From the NCBI RefSeq assembly GCF_001894785.1, contig NZ_BCWW01000013.1, forward strand, positions 1 through 64,000: a DNA stretch of 64,000 bases. The letters are read 5' to 3'. The notes under the pieces are model-generated. The model ran no database searches. It had not been told where the DNA came from and worked only from the letters and a program-made list of their open reading frames with translations. This document shows, in pieces, positions 36,821 to 45,383 of this stretch (position 1 is the stretch's first letter; each line of letters starts with the position of its first letter). The stretch is from Rhodococcoides fascians NBRC 12155 = LMG 3623. Its GTDB lineage: Bacteria; Actinomycetota; Actinomycetes; Mycobacteriales; Mycobacteriaceae. The translations under genes were made by a program, and so were the position numbers.

Positions 36821-37956
36821 AGTGCCGGCCCCTGTGCTTGGTTTCGGTTCTGCCATCCGGCGGCGAAGTCCGTGGCCACCAGCTGAGCGAGATCGCGATA
36901 CGCCGCCCGTGTCGCGGGAAGCAGCCGATCCCAGTAGATTTCCGCGCCCTCGTCCAGATGCGGATCGAACGGGATGGTCACCACTGCGCGGACGCGGTCA
37001 CCGAAGTACTCCTGTAGCTGGTGGTCGGTCAACGGTGTCTTCGAGCTGCTCGACATCCGGGAGACGACGATCACGCACCGCTGCACCAGGTGCGAGTAGT
37101 GATGGGCGTCCAACCAATCGAGCAGCGCGTTGGTTCTGGTGACCGCCGAGACGTCGAGCTTGGTGGGCGCGATCAGAGAGTCGGTCAGGTCGAGCACTCC
37201 CGCCATCGCGGGGTGGGTGATGCCGGTGCCGCAATCGGACAGCAGCACCTGGAAGTGGTCTTGGAGGATCTCGATCACGCGCCGGTAGTCGTTCTCGCTC
37301 AGCGCTTCCGAACGCTCCGGATCATCGTGTGAGGCGAGAACTTGCAGACCGGTCTCGGCTTCGAGGGTGTGTTGGCGTACGTCCGCGTAGCGATCGGTAC
37401 GCGGGGCGGCGAGCAGGTCGTAGATCGTCGGTGGATGCTCGGTGCGGGGCGCGATCGCTGCGATGCGTTCGGCGAGGACACCGGCATCGGGGTTGGCGTC
37501 TATGGCCAACACCCGATCGGTGCGCACGTCCGCGAAAGCGTGGCCCAGCACGACCGAGACGGTCGACTTTCCCACTCCACCTTTGAGCCCTGCCACGGTG
37601 ATCTTGTGATCGGTGCGCACCGGGGCGGCGATCTGCGCGTCGAGCTCACGTGCACGTTTGTCCGCGGGCGACTCGCCGGCGTTGATCGTGCGCAGAGACA
37701 ACGCGTAGAGGGCGCGTCGCCACCCCGATGTCGGAGCAGCTCGGACACCGTCGATCTCCAACGCGGACGCCGTCGGGGGGCGCGGCGGCTGCGTTCTGTC
37801 GCCGCGCCCCAACATCACCACCGCGGTGGTGTTGCGGTCCAGATCGATTTGCCCGAACGCCGGTCGTGGGCCGACCGGTGTGGACGTCGTGTCGACGTCG
37901 TCGATGTCGGGACTCGTCCGATCGGCCATCAGGCCGTCTTTCCAGTCTGTGCTCAT
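36817..37956 (-). CDS. ParA/MinD-like ATPase of the transfer operon
   Basis: The 379-residue protein has a disordered, Pro-rich N-terminal third, then a deviant Walker A KGGVGKST (Lys about 125 and 130) and ids such as VLAIDANPDAG and VLLSDCGTG. It resembles the ParA/MinD-type ATPases in actinobacterial secretion operons rather than the separate partition ParA at 50941. A role in localising the transfer apparatus at the membrane or pole is inferred from family. Confidence 0.85.
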   Translation of the reverse strand: MSTDWKDGLMADRTSPDIDDVDTTSTPVGPRPAFGQIDLDRNTTAVVMLGRGDRTQPPRPPTASALEIDGVRAAPTSGWRRALYALSLRTINAGESPADKRARELDAQIAAPVRTDHKITVAGLKGGVGKSTVSVVLGHAFADVRTDRVLAIDANPDAGVLAERIAAIAPRTEHPPTIYDLLAAPRTDRYADVRQHTLEAETGLQVLASHDDPERSEALSENDYRRVIEILQDHFQVLLSDCGTGITHPAMAGVLDLTDSLIAPTKLDVSAVTRTNALLDWLDAHHYSHLVQRCVIVVSRMSSSSKTPLTDHQLQEYFGDRVRAVVTIPFDPHLDEGAEIYWDRLLPATRAAYRDLAQLVATDFAAGWQNRNQAQGPAL

Positions 37957-37981
37957 CGGGTGGTCCTTACTGGGGTCGCCA

Positions 37982-39721
37982 TCAGTTGGACGGGGTCAGC
38001 CACGAGGAGTCGTCGGGAGCGGCAGCGGGGAACTCCATCGGGAACGCATCGCCCGATGGGGCCGACGACGTGGTCGCAGTACTCGTGCTGTCGGCGTCGG
38101 TGGCCGTCTGCGGGGTGTAGGTCGGCGTCGTCAGCGTCGACGAGGACTCGGCCCAGGGATCGAAGGCGGTGGAGGTCGAGGCCGGTTGTGCGCCGACCTG
38201 GAACTGAAGACCGGGAAGGCCTTGGTAGGAGCCCTGCCCGTCGACGGGAACGGTTCGTGCGAAGGCGTCCTTGTCCGCAGCGGGGGCGGTCGATCCGCTT
38301 TCGAGATCCTTGACCAGCGCGGTGATCCAGTCCGAGGCGAAGCTCAGCCAGGTTCCGCCCGACGGTGTGACCGCATCACGTTGGTAGGACTCGTGATTGG
38401 CGCGCACCGCCCAGTACTTGACGTCGGTGGCCATCTTGATCAGGCCCTTGTTGTCTGTGAGTTCGTTCTGCACGATCTTCGACACGGCCGTGGTCGTCTT
38501 GTCGGTGATGTTCGCCGGAACCAGCTGCAGAGCAGCCTCGGCTGCTTTGGCTCCCAGTAACGCCAGGGCTGCCGGCGGATTGGTCAGGCCGACGGTGGCC
38601 AGTTGCGCGATGTTGTCCATCGTCAGGACTTTTTTGGCGAACGTGACTGCGGTGTTGATTCCGATGCCGAGGACTTTGTCGATCGCGGCGAAAGCATCGA
38701 CCTGGTGTGTCGGGTTGGAGGCATCGGCGGCGCGGTTGCTCAGGGAATCTCCCGGCCGGTAGTCCAGGCCGCGGGTGGTGCCGTCGCTGCTGGTGATGTC
38801 TTCGTTGACGACGTCGACGCCCATCTTGAGCGCGGTGGTGCCCATGACCTGCGCGGCCGACCACAGCACCCCGATGGGATCTTGGGCGTCGAGGTTCATC
38901 TGGCCGCTGACGTTGGTCACCAGACGGGCCAGCGGGGCGTCGGCGGGTGTATCGCAGGCGATGTCGCCGCTCGCGCAGGCCGATGCGACTCGGCCGGTCA
39001 GGGACCCGAACGAGGCCGGGGTCTGCGCGGCGAGAGGTGCGATGCCGCCTCCGTCGGACGGCGGTGTGGGCAGCGTTTCGAGCTTGGTCACCTCCGCGCC
39101 GCGGGTACCGGGTGCAGGTGCGGGGTGTTCCTGGGAAGGTGCACCGGGGAAGACGCCGTCGCCCTGCTTACGAGTGGGATCGGAGTAGAGCATTCCCATC
39201 GCGACCCGTGCGGGCGGGATCGGACCTTGGCCAGCGCCGATCAGCCGGAGCAGCTCCGAGGCAACTCCCGCGCCCTGCGAGTACCCCAGCAGCCCGAACT
39301 TGGTGTTCGGGCAGCGAGCGGCTTCGTCGGCGATGATCTTCGAGGCGTTCTCGACTCCGCGCGCGGCCGAGTCCTTGTACGAGGTTCCGGTGAAGCCGTA
39401 GTCGGCCGGGTACGGCACGTAGGTGCGGTCGAACTTGTCCGAGGTGGTTCCACCGAACTCGGCCAGGACCGGAAGGATCGCCGCCGACAGCGTGCCCGAG
39501 TCCTGCTTGGGCATGGACCCTTCGGTGGACTCGGTGGTGCCCTGCGTGACGACGACGTGCAGCAGCGCGCACGGAGCGTTGGTGGTGGAGTCGGCCGAGG
39601 GGGACGTGGTGTCGGGGGGCGTGGTGGTCGGTTGCGCTGCAGCCTGGGTCCCTGCGCTCACTGTGATCGCGACGGACCCCAGTAGAGCCATCGCGACGTA
39701 GGTGGATCGGTTGGCCTTCAT
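37982..39721 (-). CDS. Secreted cutinase-family serine esterase
   Basis: The 579-residue protein has a signal peptide (about 1-29) and a cutinase fold with nucleophile motif GYSQG (Ser about 148) preceded by the usual YPADYGF segment. The fungal and mycobacterial cutinase-like enzymes are about 200-250 residues, so the long C-terminal half (about 330 residues, with an Ala-rich helical part and a Thr/Ser-rich tail) is an addition of unknown role. In mycolic-acid bacteria, cutinases act on lipids outside the cell, so an esterase in a transfer operon could loosen the outer mycolate layer. The start overlaps the upstream stop by one base (TGATG). Confidence 0.87.
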   Translation of the reverse strand: MKANRSTYVAMALLGSVAITVSAGTQAAAQPTTTPPDTTSPSADSTTNAPCALLHVVVTQGTTESTEGSMPKQDSGTLSAAILPVLAEFGGTTSDKFDRTYVPYPADYGFTGTSYKDSAARGVENASKIIADEAARCPNTKFGLLGYSQGAGVASELLRLIGAGQGPIPPARVAMGMLYSDPTRKQGDGVFPGAPSQEHPAPAPGTRGAEVTKLETLPTPPSDGGGIAPLAAQTPASFGSLTGRVASACASGDIACDTPADAPLARLVTNVSGQMNLDAQDPIGVLWSAAQVMGTTALKMGVDVVNEDITSSDGTTRGLDYRPGDSLSNRAADASNPTHQVDAFAAIDKVLGIGINTAVTFAKKVLTMDNIAQLATVGLTNPPAALALLGAKAAEAALQLVPANITDKTTTAVSKIVQNELTDNKGLIKMATDVKYWAVRANHESYQRDAVTPSGGTWLSFASDWITALVKDLESGSTAPAADKDAFARTVPVDGQGSYQGLPGLQFQVGAQPASTSTAFDPWAESSSTLTTPTYTPQTATDADSTSTATTSSAPSGDAFPMEFPAAAPDDSSWLTPSN

Positions 39722-40551
39722 CAGTTCTCCGTTTCGGTGATGTCGACGATCGAGGTGATGAGGGTCCGATCACCGTCGGTTCGTGTTCGTACGATCTGGG
39801 TCCACGTCACCGGCTCTGCGCCCGGGACGGCATGGGTGAGGTAGACGGTGTATTCGTCGGGGCCTCTCGGGGTGATGCGCAGGCAGTGCGTGGTCTCGGA
39901 CGGGAAGGTGTCGATTCCGGCGCTCTGCAACAGTTCTGGGCTGCCGACTGCGGCGTCGGGGGTGGTGAACGCACGCGCGGCGGCTCCGCTGCGCTTGACG
40001 TAGTAGGCGTAGTCGAAGCCGAGGATCGCGTCCGGGCCCGAACCGAACCCGCCCGGTCCGGCACCGGTGACTTCGCTACTGGTCCTGGACTCGACACACG
40101 GCGGCGGCGCGGCCGGGGCCGGGGTGGTGGACGTGGGCGGCTCGGTTGTGGTCGCGGGTGCCTCCGGGGTGGTGAGCATCGACGACATTCCGGCCGCGAA
40201 CGATGCCTGGTCGTTGGAGTCGGGGGACAACACCCACGACACGGCACCTATGGCCACACCCAGCAGCAGGCTGGCCGCGGCGAGTGAGCCCCAAATCGCC
40301 AGCCGAGAGCGCCGGCCGCGCTTGTTCTGCGGGATCGGACGCGGTACCGGTTTCGGCACCGGCTTCGGTGAAAGACCTGCGACCGCAGCCTCTCGGCTGG
40401 TGTGTGCCGGTGGGGCCTCGCTCGCCGGCCGCGGAGGAGCGGCCGGAGTGCGCGGGTCAGGCGTGCTCGGTGTGTCGGTCAGTGTGGCTCGCTCCCACGG
40501 TTTGCTTCCTGGACGGGAGGTGCCGGGACTGCGATCAGACAGCGATGCCAT
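39721..40551 (-). CDS. Single-pass membrane protein with external domain (transfer operon)
   Basis: The 276-residue protein has a long Pro-rich cytoplasmic N-terminus, a membrane helix at about 84-107 and a Thr/Pro linker. The external domain holds FGSGPDAILGFDYAYYV and ends with VTWTQIVRTR, which looks NTF2-like or VirB8-like. It overlaps the cutinase gene by one base. No family recognised with confidence. Confidence 0.72.
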   Translation of the reverse strand: MASLSDRSPGTSRPGSKPWERATLTDTPSTPDPRTPAAPPRPASEAPPAHTSREAAVAGLSPKPVPKPVPRPIPQNKRGRRSRLAIWGSLAAASLLLGVAIGAVSWVLSPDSNDQASFAAGMSSMLTTPEAPATTTEPPTSTTPAPAAPPPCVESRTSSEVTGAGPGGFGSGPDAILGFDYAYYVKRSGAAARAFTTPDAAVGSPELLQSAGIDTFPSETTHCLRITPRGPDEYTVYLTHAVPGAEPVTWTQIVRTRTDGDRTLITSIVDITETEN

Positions 40552-40610
40552 GGCTGCTGCTCACTCCTTCTGGTCGACGAAACGCTGGAACACCGAGCAC
40601 GCCTGCTCCT

Positions 40611-41882
40611 CTAGACGGGCTGGCTGGTGGTCAGGGCCTGCCACGCCGCATTGGCCTGCGCGAGGGCCGGACCCGCAGCGGCTACCGCGTCCGCGACGGC
40701 GGGCTGTTCGACGACCGTCGAGGCGAAGCCCGCCGCCGCGTTAGCGGCTGGTGCAACCCACGTGCCTGCGTCGCTGACGGCCTTTTCGACGACCGGAGCA
40801 GCATTCTGAACGGCGGTGTTCGTCTGAGCGACCAGGTCCGGTCCCGCCTCCGTCGCCAGTGGTGCCGGGGTGACCGGAACTGGGCTGGTGGCCGGCGGTG
40901 CGGGTGCCGCATCGACAGCGGGAGCGGGTGCAGGCTCCTCGATCGTCGCCGCTTCGCCGCCGGCGGCCGCGCCGCCGATCAGAGCACCGGCTGCAGCACC
41001 GACCGCGGTGGTCGCCGCGACGATCGGTGCCGAAACCGCCGCTCCGACACCGGCTCCAGCGAGTGCCGCTGCACCGGGGACGAAGACGTAGCCGACCGGG
41101 CCGGCCCAGACGATCGCCGGAGTCAGGACGGGGGTTGCGGCCACGCCGAGTCCGGCACCGATGGCCGCGCCGCCGGCGGTGATCGCTGCGCCGGGGACAA
41201 GTCCGACACCGAGTCCGACAAGGCCGCCCGTCACGGCACCGGCAGCGGTACCGGCGGCGATACGGTCAGCTCGCGGGGCGGTCGCAAGGCCGTTGTCTAC
41301 GAGGAGGTTTCCGCCGTCTGCCTGGATGGCCTGGAAGGTGTTCGAGACCTGGCGGGCGAAGACACGGTCGACGCCGTCGGGGATTCGATACGGGGTCGCG
41401 CCGATCAGGACGGAGTCGTCATCGACCTCGATCGGCACGATCGTCGGCCGCTTGACCGTCGGCACCGGCGCTGGTGCCGGTACCGGTGCGGGAGCGACGG
41501 TCTCGGGACTATCGCTGATGCCGGGGCCCTGGATCGGTGCCGGGCTGCTCTCGTAGACGACCGGTTCGGAGTAGTAGGTGGTGTCGTAGGAGGGCCGCTG
41601 TCGACCTGCGTTGTAGTCGTCGACGGTGCGCGTCTCGGAGTAGTCGTAGATCGGGCTGTAGCCGGCGATGTACGAGTCCTCGGGAGCGGGCGGGGCGGGT
41701 GCCGGAGCGGGCTGGGTCACACCGGGCTGCTGGCCCGGCGCAACGGACACACCCGGCTGACCCGGTGCAGCCTGAGCGACACCGGCGCACGCGATGCACA
41801 ATGCAATGGGGATGGCGCATGCAGCGGCGATCCGCGTCGAGGTACGCCGATGCCGACCCCCACTACCAGTCGATCTGAACAT
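40611..41882 (-). CDS. Large secreted Ala/Gly/Pro-rich protein, first gene of the transfer operon
   Basis: The ATG at 41882 follows AAAGGTGAAG and gives 423 residues; ATG 41898 is an alternative. A signal peptide ends near AQA (about 35). A Pro-rich segment precedes a central Gly/Ala-rich hydrophobic region (about 200-310) with alternating GAG and AAG motifs that could insert in an envelope layer, and the C-terminus is Ala-rich helical. It is the first gene after a 480-base region that should hold the operon promoter. Plausibly a surface or envelope component for mating; no family assigned. Confidence 0.75.
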   Translation of the reverse strand: MFRSTGSGGRHRRTSTRIAAACAIPIALCIACAGVAQAAPGQPGVSVAPGQQPGVTQPAPAPAPPAPEDSYIAGYSPIYDYSETRTVDDYNAGRQRPSYDTTYYSEPVVYESSPAPIQGPGISDSPETVAPAPVPAPAPVPTVKRPTIVPIEVDDDSVLIGATPYRIPDGVDRVFARQVSNTFQAIQADGGNLLVDNGLATAPRADRIAAGTAAGAVTGGLVGLGVGLVPGAAITAGGAAIGAGLGVAATPVLTPAIVWAGPVGYVFVPGAAALAGAGVGAAVSAPIVAATTAVGAAAGALIGGAAAGGEAATIEEPAPAPAVDAAPAPPATSPVPVTPAPLATEAGPDLVAQTNTAVQNAAPVVEKAVSDAGTWVAPAANAAAGFASTVVEQPAVADAVAAAGPALAQANAAWQALTTSQPV

Positions 41883-41966
41883 TTCTTCACCTTTCATTGA
41901 CGAACAATGCGTTTGGGTTACAGCGAGTAGATCCAAGAAGGGAGCTGGTGCTCTCGGCCCGTCCTC

Positions 41967-41985
41967 GATTGGTTGTCAACCAATC
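41967..41985 (-). promoter_or_regulatory. Operator-like inverted repeat near the transfer operon promoter
   Basis: GATTGGTT and AACCAATC are perfect 8-base complements around GTC. Read on the minus strand the centre gives TTGACA, a good -35 hexamer. A bound repressor here would block the operon. No matching -10 was found 16-18 bases downstream, so promoter assignment is tentative. Confidence 0.45.
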
Positions 41986-42054
41986 ATGCTGAACAGCAGT
42001 GTGATTCAGGTTCTAACCTCGTAGCTCCGCCGACGTGCGATTGGGAGTGCGGGT

Positions 42055-42108
42055 GATGCCGAAGGTTTGCGGGTCCGATCACCCACACCACCACTCGCTT
42101 TCGGCATC
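42055..42108 (+). repeat. Inverted repeat (9-base arms) before a small ORF
   Basis: GATGCCGAA (42055-42063) and TTCGGCATC (42100-42108) are perfect complements around a 36-base loop that itself contains GGGT/ACCC. The arms are followed by AGGAGG and a short ORF. It may be an RNA structure in the leader of that ORF. Confidence 0.4.
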
Positions 42109-42123
42109 AGGAGGCGAACTGCG

Positions 42124-42177
42124 ATGAGAGGGAGTTCAGAAAGAGAATCCACTGAAGGAAGAACGGCACCTGTCTAA
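42124..42177 (+). CDS. Possible 17-residue leader peptide
   Basis: AGGAGG lies 9 bases before the ATG at 42124, a near-perfect ribosome binding site, and the ORF of 17 codons begins MRGSSERES and ends at TAA (42175). It is too short to judge by codon use. No downstream partner gene in the same direction is evident before 42932, so a regulatory leader is not obvious either. Confidence 0.25.
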   Translation: MRGSSERESTEGRTAPV

Positions 42178-42367
42178 TCCTTTCTCTGAGAGGGGGTTAC
42201 GGGATTCTGGTGATGTCCCGGCGGGGCCGCGCAGCACCGAACATGATGAAATGCGCTTACTGCGCGACCCTCGCGCCGGTCCATCGGTCGAGCTGCAGGG
42301 CGTCGGGGAGCTCCTGTAGCTCACGACTGGGTGTCAGAGATGACCCCAATCGAGATTGAGGGCCAGA

Positions 42368-42637
42368 TCAGGCCGCATCGCCGAAGTTGAGAGGGCAGGC
42401 GCGGAACATGGTCGTCGAACCGTCCACGGGTACACGGAACGTCGGATCACCGTCGGTCCACTCGCCCATGAGATCGCCAGTCTCTTCGCACAAAAGCGCG
42501 TGAGTGGAATGCGGTGCGGAGCCAAGAGAGCACACGGCGAGACCGAGAACCCGGTCGTTCACTGCGCCGCACCGGCTCTGCTGCTTACGCACGGACACCG
42601 CGGGTGTTTCGAGGATGGTTGAGTTGCTCGACAGCAC
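42368..42637 (-). CDS. Small unrecognised Cys-containing protein
   Basis: A GTG at 42637 is preceded by GGAG with good spacing and opens an 89-residue frame with strong G/C third positions. The protein has four Cys (for example CGAVNDRV, LAVCSLG, LLCEETG and ACPLNF), but the spacing does not match a known metal-binding family. There is no membrane segment. It is isolated between the transfer operon promoter region and a regulator gene on the opposite strand. Confidence 0.5.
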   Translation of the reverse strand: MLSSNSTILETPAVSVRKQQSRCGAVNDRVLGLAVCSLGSAPHSTHALLCEETGDLMGEWTDGDPTFRVPVDGSTTMFRACPLNFGDAA

Positions 42638-42898
42638 AGTTGCGCTCCGTTTCCGGGGCGCTCTCCTAGGCGACGTCCGATAGGCTGTAAATGCCCATGT
42701 GGACGCGACTAAGTCGCACCCCTGTCTGCTGGGTCGGCCCTCGTGGATGCGCTTTGCGGACGCCAATCAGCTACGCGCACCACGGGGGTTCTTCTTTGGT
42801 CGGGTCGTGTGCTAAACCTTACTTGGAGCGTCCGGTTTAAACAACCCGTGGTAACCAATCTGTTTAATCACTGCATCATGTGCTACCAGGAATAGGCG

Positions 42899-42917
42899 GG
42901 TGACATTGTGAGTCACC
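42899..42917 (+). promoter_or_regulatory. Operator-like inverted repeat at the start of the double-HTH gene
   Basis: GGTGAC and GTCACC are perfect 6-base complements with a 7-base centre. They overlap the GTG at 42908 and lie just before the ATG at 42932. Position and the DNA-binding product suggest autorepression. Confidence 0.4.
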
Positions 42918-42931
42918 GTGGAGTACCAGCG

Positions 42932-43375
42932 ATGAAGCGCCGCCTCCGCGGCTTCGATCCGAGCCGCCTGCGGGACGCCCGAGCGAGGGCGCGACTCAGT
43001 GGCGCGGAGGTTGCCAGGCGAAGCGGCATCGGTGCATCGACCTACTCCCAGTGGGAGCAAGGGAAAGCCGATCCGGGCATTGCTGCGCTGTCGCGCTGCC
43101 TCGCAGTGCTGAATACTGCTGTGACTGACGTGGTGATCGTGGATCCGAGCGAGGAACACCTCGGAGACTTGCGAGTAGCTCGAGGCCTCACTCAGGGCGA
43201 CCTCGCTGGACGAGTCAAGGTAAGCCCCCAGCACATCGGCGCACTCGAACGCGGACATGTAAAGCTGTCCGATGCAATGGCTCAGAAAATCGCGAGTGCT
43301 CTTGGTTTCGAGGTGTCGCGCGTGGTGGCCTCCTTTGATCGAGTTAGGAATCGACCGCCGGACGTCTTGCCCTGA
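42932..43375 (+). CDS. XRE-family regulator with two helix-turn-helix domains
   Basis: The ATG at 42932 (GGAG 8 bases upstream) gives 147 residues; GTG 42908 is an alternative. Two XRE domains are visible. The first is LRDARARARLSGAEVARRSG then YSQWEQGKADP. The second is LRVARGLTQGDLAGRVKVS then IGALERGHVKLS. Each has the usual Gln/Ser recognition helix and Glu-x-Gly turn. This is a compact double-repeat regulator with no sensor domain. An inverted repeat overlaps its start. Target unknown; it may control the transfer operon (divergent across the 1-kb region) or its own gene. Confidence 0.85.
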   Translation: MKRRLRGFDPSRLRDARARARLSGAEVARRSGIGASTYSQWEQGKADPGIAALSRCLAVLNTAVTDVVIVDPSEEHLGDLRVARGLTQGDLAGRVKVSPQHIGALERGHVKLSDAMAQKIASALGFEVSRVVASFDRVRNRPPDVLP

Positions 43376-43673
43376 CGATCGCCTTCGATAGCTGGCCTTC
43401 ATGTCGCATGCAGTGCAGTCCAGTGGCAGCTGAACGGGATCGACCTCGTCTGTAACGAGCCGGCCACCTTCCGGCTGCGAGACGTTCCGCAGCTGGAGTC
43501 TTGTCGATCCACGAAACACGACGCCCGATCGGAGCGCGTCGCCTTTCGTCATCACGCGTGGAACACTATGGCCCCCCCTGAGCGATGGGCAAGTAGAAGT
43601 CAATTTCGAATAAGTCACACCGCGCTGACCTGCCAATTTAGGCCAACTGCGTTTCTTTACCGCAATTCGATTA
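43376..43673. other. Gap without a convincing gene
   Basis: A minus-strand frame across 43390-43570 has fair codon bias (contains MTKGDALRSGVVF) but no good start, and it continues into the antisense of the double-HTH gene, so it may be a gene remnant. From about 43590 the sequence is AT-rich and leads into a clear promoter at 43674. Confidence 0.4.
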
Positions 43674-43709
43674 TTGACCACATATTGACCTCGACCCTAG
43701 GATGGTTCA
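43674..43709 (+). promoter_or_regulatory. Strong promoter for a leaderless mRNA
   Basis: TTGACC (43674-43679) and TAGGAT (43698-43703) are spaced by 18 bases. The GTG at 43710 follows the -10 by 6 bases, so transcription should start at the start codon. This is the clearest promoter in the window and supports GTG 43710 as the start of the next gene. Confidence 0.7.
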
Positions 43710-44357
43710 GTGACGCAAACGGGACACCCCCTCTGGTTTGCCACCTGCGTCAGCTCTCGCAGAAGGCAGCGGAACCTCACGATCGTTGGGTTGCGCGATG
43801 CCGGCGGCCCACCAAAACCCGTCGTGTTGATGGCAGAGCGCGGAGAGCTCAGTAACCCGCGGCCGAGTACCTTGCGAAAGTTCGATACAGGACTGAGTTG
43901 GAAACCGGGAAGCGCGGCGAATGTCTATTGGGAACGCGCCCAGCCAGTTGTTCTAGGCCGAGCACCGTACAAGTCCGGCACGGGCAATATTGCCGTCGGG
44001 CTCGACCCTCTAACTAAACTGCTCGCTGCTCAGCGGGACATTCACGGGAAAGTCGCCGGCCTGGAAAACCGCACATCAAGTCTGGATGACTTGAGGACGG
44101 CCCTTGGCCAGCTCGATGTTGCAGTTTCGGCCATCGCCGGGTCCTTCGTCACCGAGACGCTGGAACGCAACCACGGGCAGCACAACAAGGCAATCGATTC
44201 CGCCATTGCGGCGCTACTGGAGCTTCCTGTCAGTGACGACGATCCGGAGCGCGAGGAAAAACTGTATCGGCGTTGGCTTTACGGCAATGCCATAGACATA
44301 GACCAACCAACAGCCAAGCGATTTTCACGCCGGCTGAAAGACAGTCGAACCCGCTGA
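43710..44357 (+). CDS. XRE-like regulator, first gene of an ImmA/IrrE module
   Basis: The N-terminal 70 residues follow the order of a degenerate XRE domain found in actinobacteria: RRRQRNLTIVGL, AGGPPKPVV, RGELSNPRPSTLRKFDTGL, then SWKPGSAANVYWE. The C-terminal part is helical (TSSLDDLRTALGQLDVAVSA) and may dimerise. The leaderless-type promoter fixes the start. It heads a run of genes at 44376, 44868 and 45380. In related modules an XRE regulator is cleaved by the ImmA/IrrE peptidase, which relieves repression. Confidence 0.72.
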   Translation: MTQTGHPLWFATCVSSRRRQRNLTIVGLRDAGGPPKPVVLMAERGELSNPRPSTLRKFDTGLSWKPGSAANVYWERAQPVVLGRAPYKSGTGNIAVGLDPLTKLLAAQRDIHGKVAGLENRTSSLDDLRTALGQLDVAVSAIAGSFVTETLERNHGQHNKAIDSAIAALLELPVSDDDPEREEKLYRRWLYGNAIDIDQPTAKRFSRRLKDSRTR

Positions 44358-44375
44358 CGAAGAACGGAAATGGAT

Positions 44376-44819
44376 ATGTCGAAGACGACCCCACCTCTCC
44401 ACCTGAGAATCAACAAACTGTTCGAGGCAACTCACACGGCCGACGACCCGGAACTCAGCAATGCCGCGGTCGCCGAAGCGGTTTCTAGCTCCCTGGAGCG
44501 GCTGGTTCGCGACACGGAAATTGCGGCGTTACGTGCCGAGTCCGGTCTGCGATTCGTCGATAGCGACCTCGTCCAAGCTCTCGCCGCCTACTTCGAGGCT
44601 CCGACATCCTTTCTCGCGAACAAGTGGGACGCGGTTGCGGAGAGCTACGACCGCGAGCTGTCGGTACTGATCCATCTCCGTGAATCTGGGGTCCAGCTGC
44701 TCGCGATGCGTGACGGAGGCGAAATGAGCGCCGACGACCTCATGAACATCCTTCAACAGCTTCCTGAGCAGCAAGAACGCAGAGAAACTGATGCAGGCGG
44801 TACCAGGAGTAACGTGTAG
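44376..44819 (+). CDS. EspR-like DNA-binding protein
   Basis: The ATG at 44376 has GGAA 6 bases upstream (ATG 44370 is next). The 147-residue layout follows mycobacterial EspR: LHLRINKLFEATH at the N-terminus, then a helix-turn-helix region with SNAAVAEAVSS, ALRAESGLRF and VQALAAYFEAP, then a C-terminal dimerisation helix (LIHLRESGVQLLAMRDGGEM). EspR is a nucleoid-associated regulator of secretion genes in mycobacteria. Here the basic recognition residues seem weaker, so function may differ. It lies 18 bases after the first regulator and 48 bases before the peptidase gene. Confidence 0.75.
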   Translation: MSKTTPPLHLRINKLFEATHTADDPELSNAAVAEAVSSSLERLVRDTEIAALRAESGLRFVDSDLVQALAAYFEAPTSFLANKWDAVAESYDRELSVLIHLRESGVQLLAMRDGGEMSADDLMNILQQLPEQQERRETDAGGTRSNV

Positions 44820-44867
44820 CGGCGTTCGTTGTTTTTAAGTAACAAAGGTCGGAGGGAGTCGGGACCC

Positions 44868-45383
44868 GTGAGCCAGGAGAGTCAAATTCGTTCGGCTGTA
44901 CGGCGTATCGCAGAGAACATGCCGTCAGACGAGCCGTGGTCGCGTCGTAGATTTATCGACCTTGTCGCGGAAGAGCGCAACCGGCCGATTGTTCTATGGC
45001 CAGTTGAGTCGGCACTCCTGAGCCGTGTAGGCCTGACCGGGACGCTTTGCGGCTTATGGGTTGCACGCAAGCAAGACGACTTCATCGTGTACGGGTCGGA
45101 CGTGGCTGAGTATCAAGCAGATCAGGTGATCAGTCATGAGGTCGGGCATATGGTGCTATCTCATACTGGACTGCCTGAATCGCAGCACAGCAAGGCGATG
45201 CTCAGGGTGTTGTTGCCGCACATACCGGAGCGGACGATCGAAATTGCGCTGGGCCGCGACAGTTTCGAGGACGACCAGGAGGTCGCTGCCGAGTCCTTCG
45301 CAGACCGCATCATGGTCGAGGCAATGGTCAACCGGAATCGCCGCCAGTCGCCCCTGCGATCAACATTCTTCAGAGCGAAATGA
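44868..45383 (+). CDS. ImmA/IrrE-type metallopeptidase
   Basis: A GTG at 44868 follows GGAGGGAG, giving 171 residues. HEVGH at about 90-94 is the zinc site, and Glu in AAESFADRIM is the likely third ligand. ImmA/IrrE peptidases usually cleave an XRE repressor after a signal. It overlaps the start of the membrane gene by 4 bases (ATGA) and follows two DNA-binding proteins, the usual context. Confidence 0.88.
   Translation: MSQESQIRSAVRRIAENMPSDEPWSRRRFIDLVAEERNRPIVLWPVESALLSRVGLTGTLCGLWVARKQDDFIVYGSDVAEYQADQVISHEVGHMVLSHTGLPESQHSKAMLRVLLPHIPERTIEIALGRDSFEDDQEVAAESFADRIMVEAMVNRNRRQSPLRSTFFRAK

Larger units (their letters stand above)
41883..42367. other. Control region of the transfer operon (mostly non-coding)
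   Basis: The first gene of the transfer operon reads leftward from here. Visible elements are an inverted repeat GATTGGTT/AACCAATC (41967-41985), whose centre contains TTGACA on the minus strand, a small AGGTT/AACCT repeat (42008-42019), and a 9-base inverted repeat (42055-42108). I cannot define a convincing -10 for the operon. A 17-residue ORF (42124-42177) and a possible 62-residue minus-strand frame (42136-42324) are present, but the latter is not convincing. Confidence 0.45.

Noticed and set aside
42356..42622. 88-codon plus-strand frame
   Set aside because: The minus-strand frame over the same bases has the better codon bias and ribosome binding site.
42812..43681. 289-codon minus-strand frame
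   Set aside because: It lies opposite the double-HTH gene. Only a short part has fair codon bias, and there is no good start.
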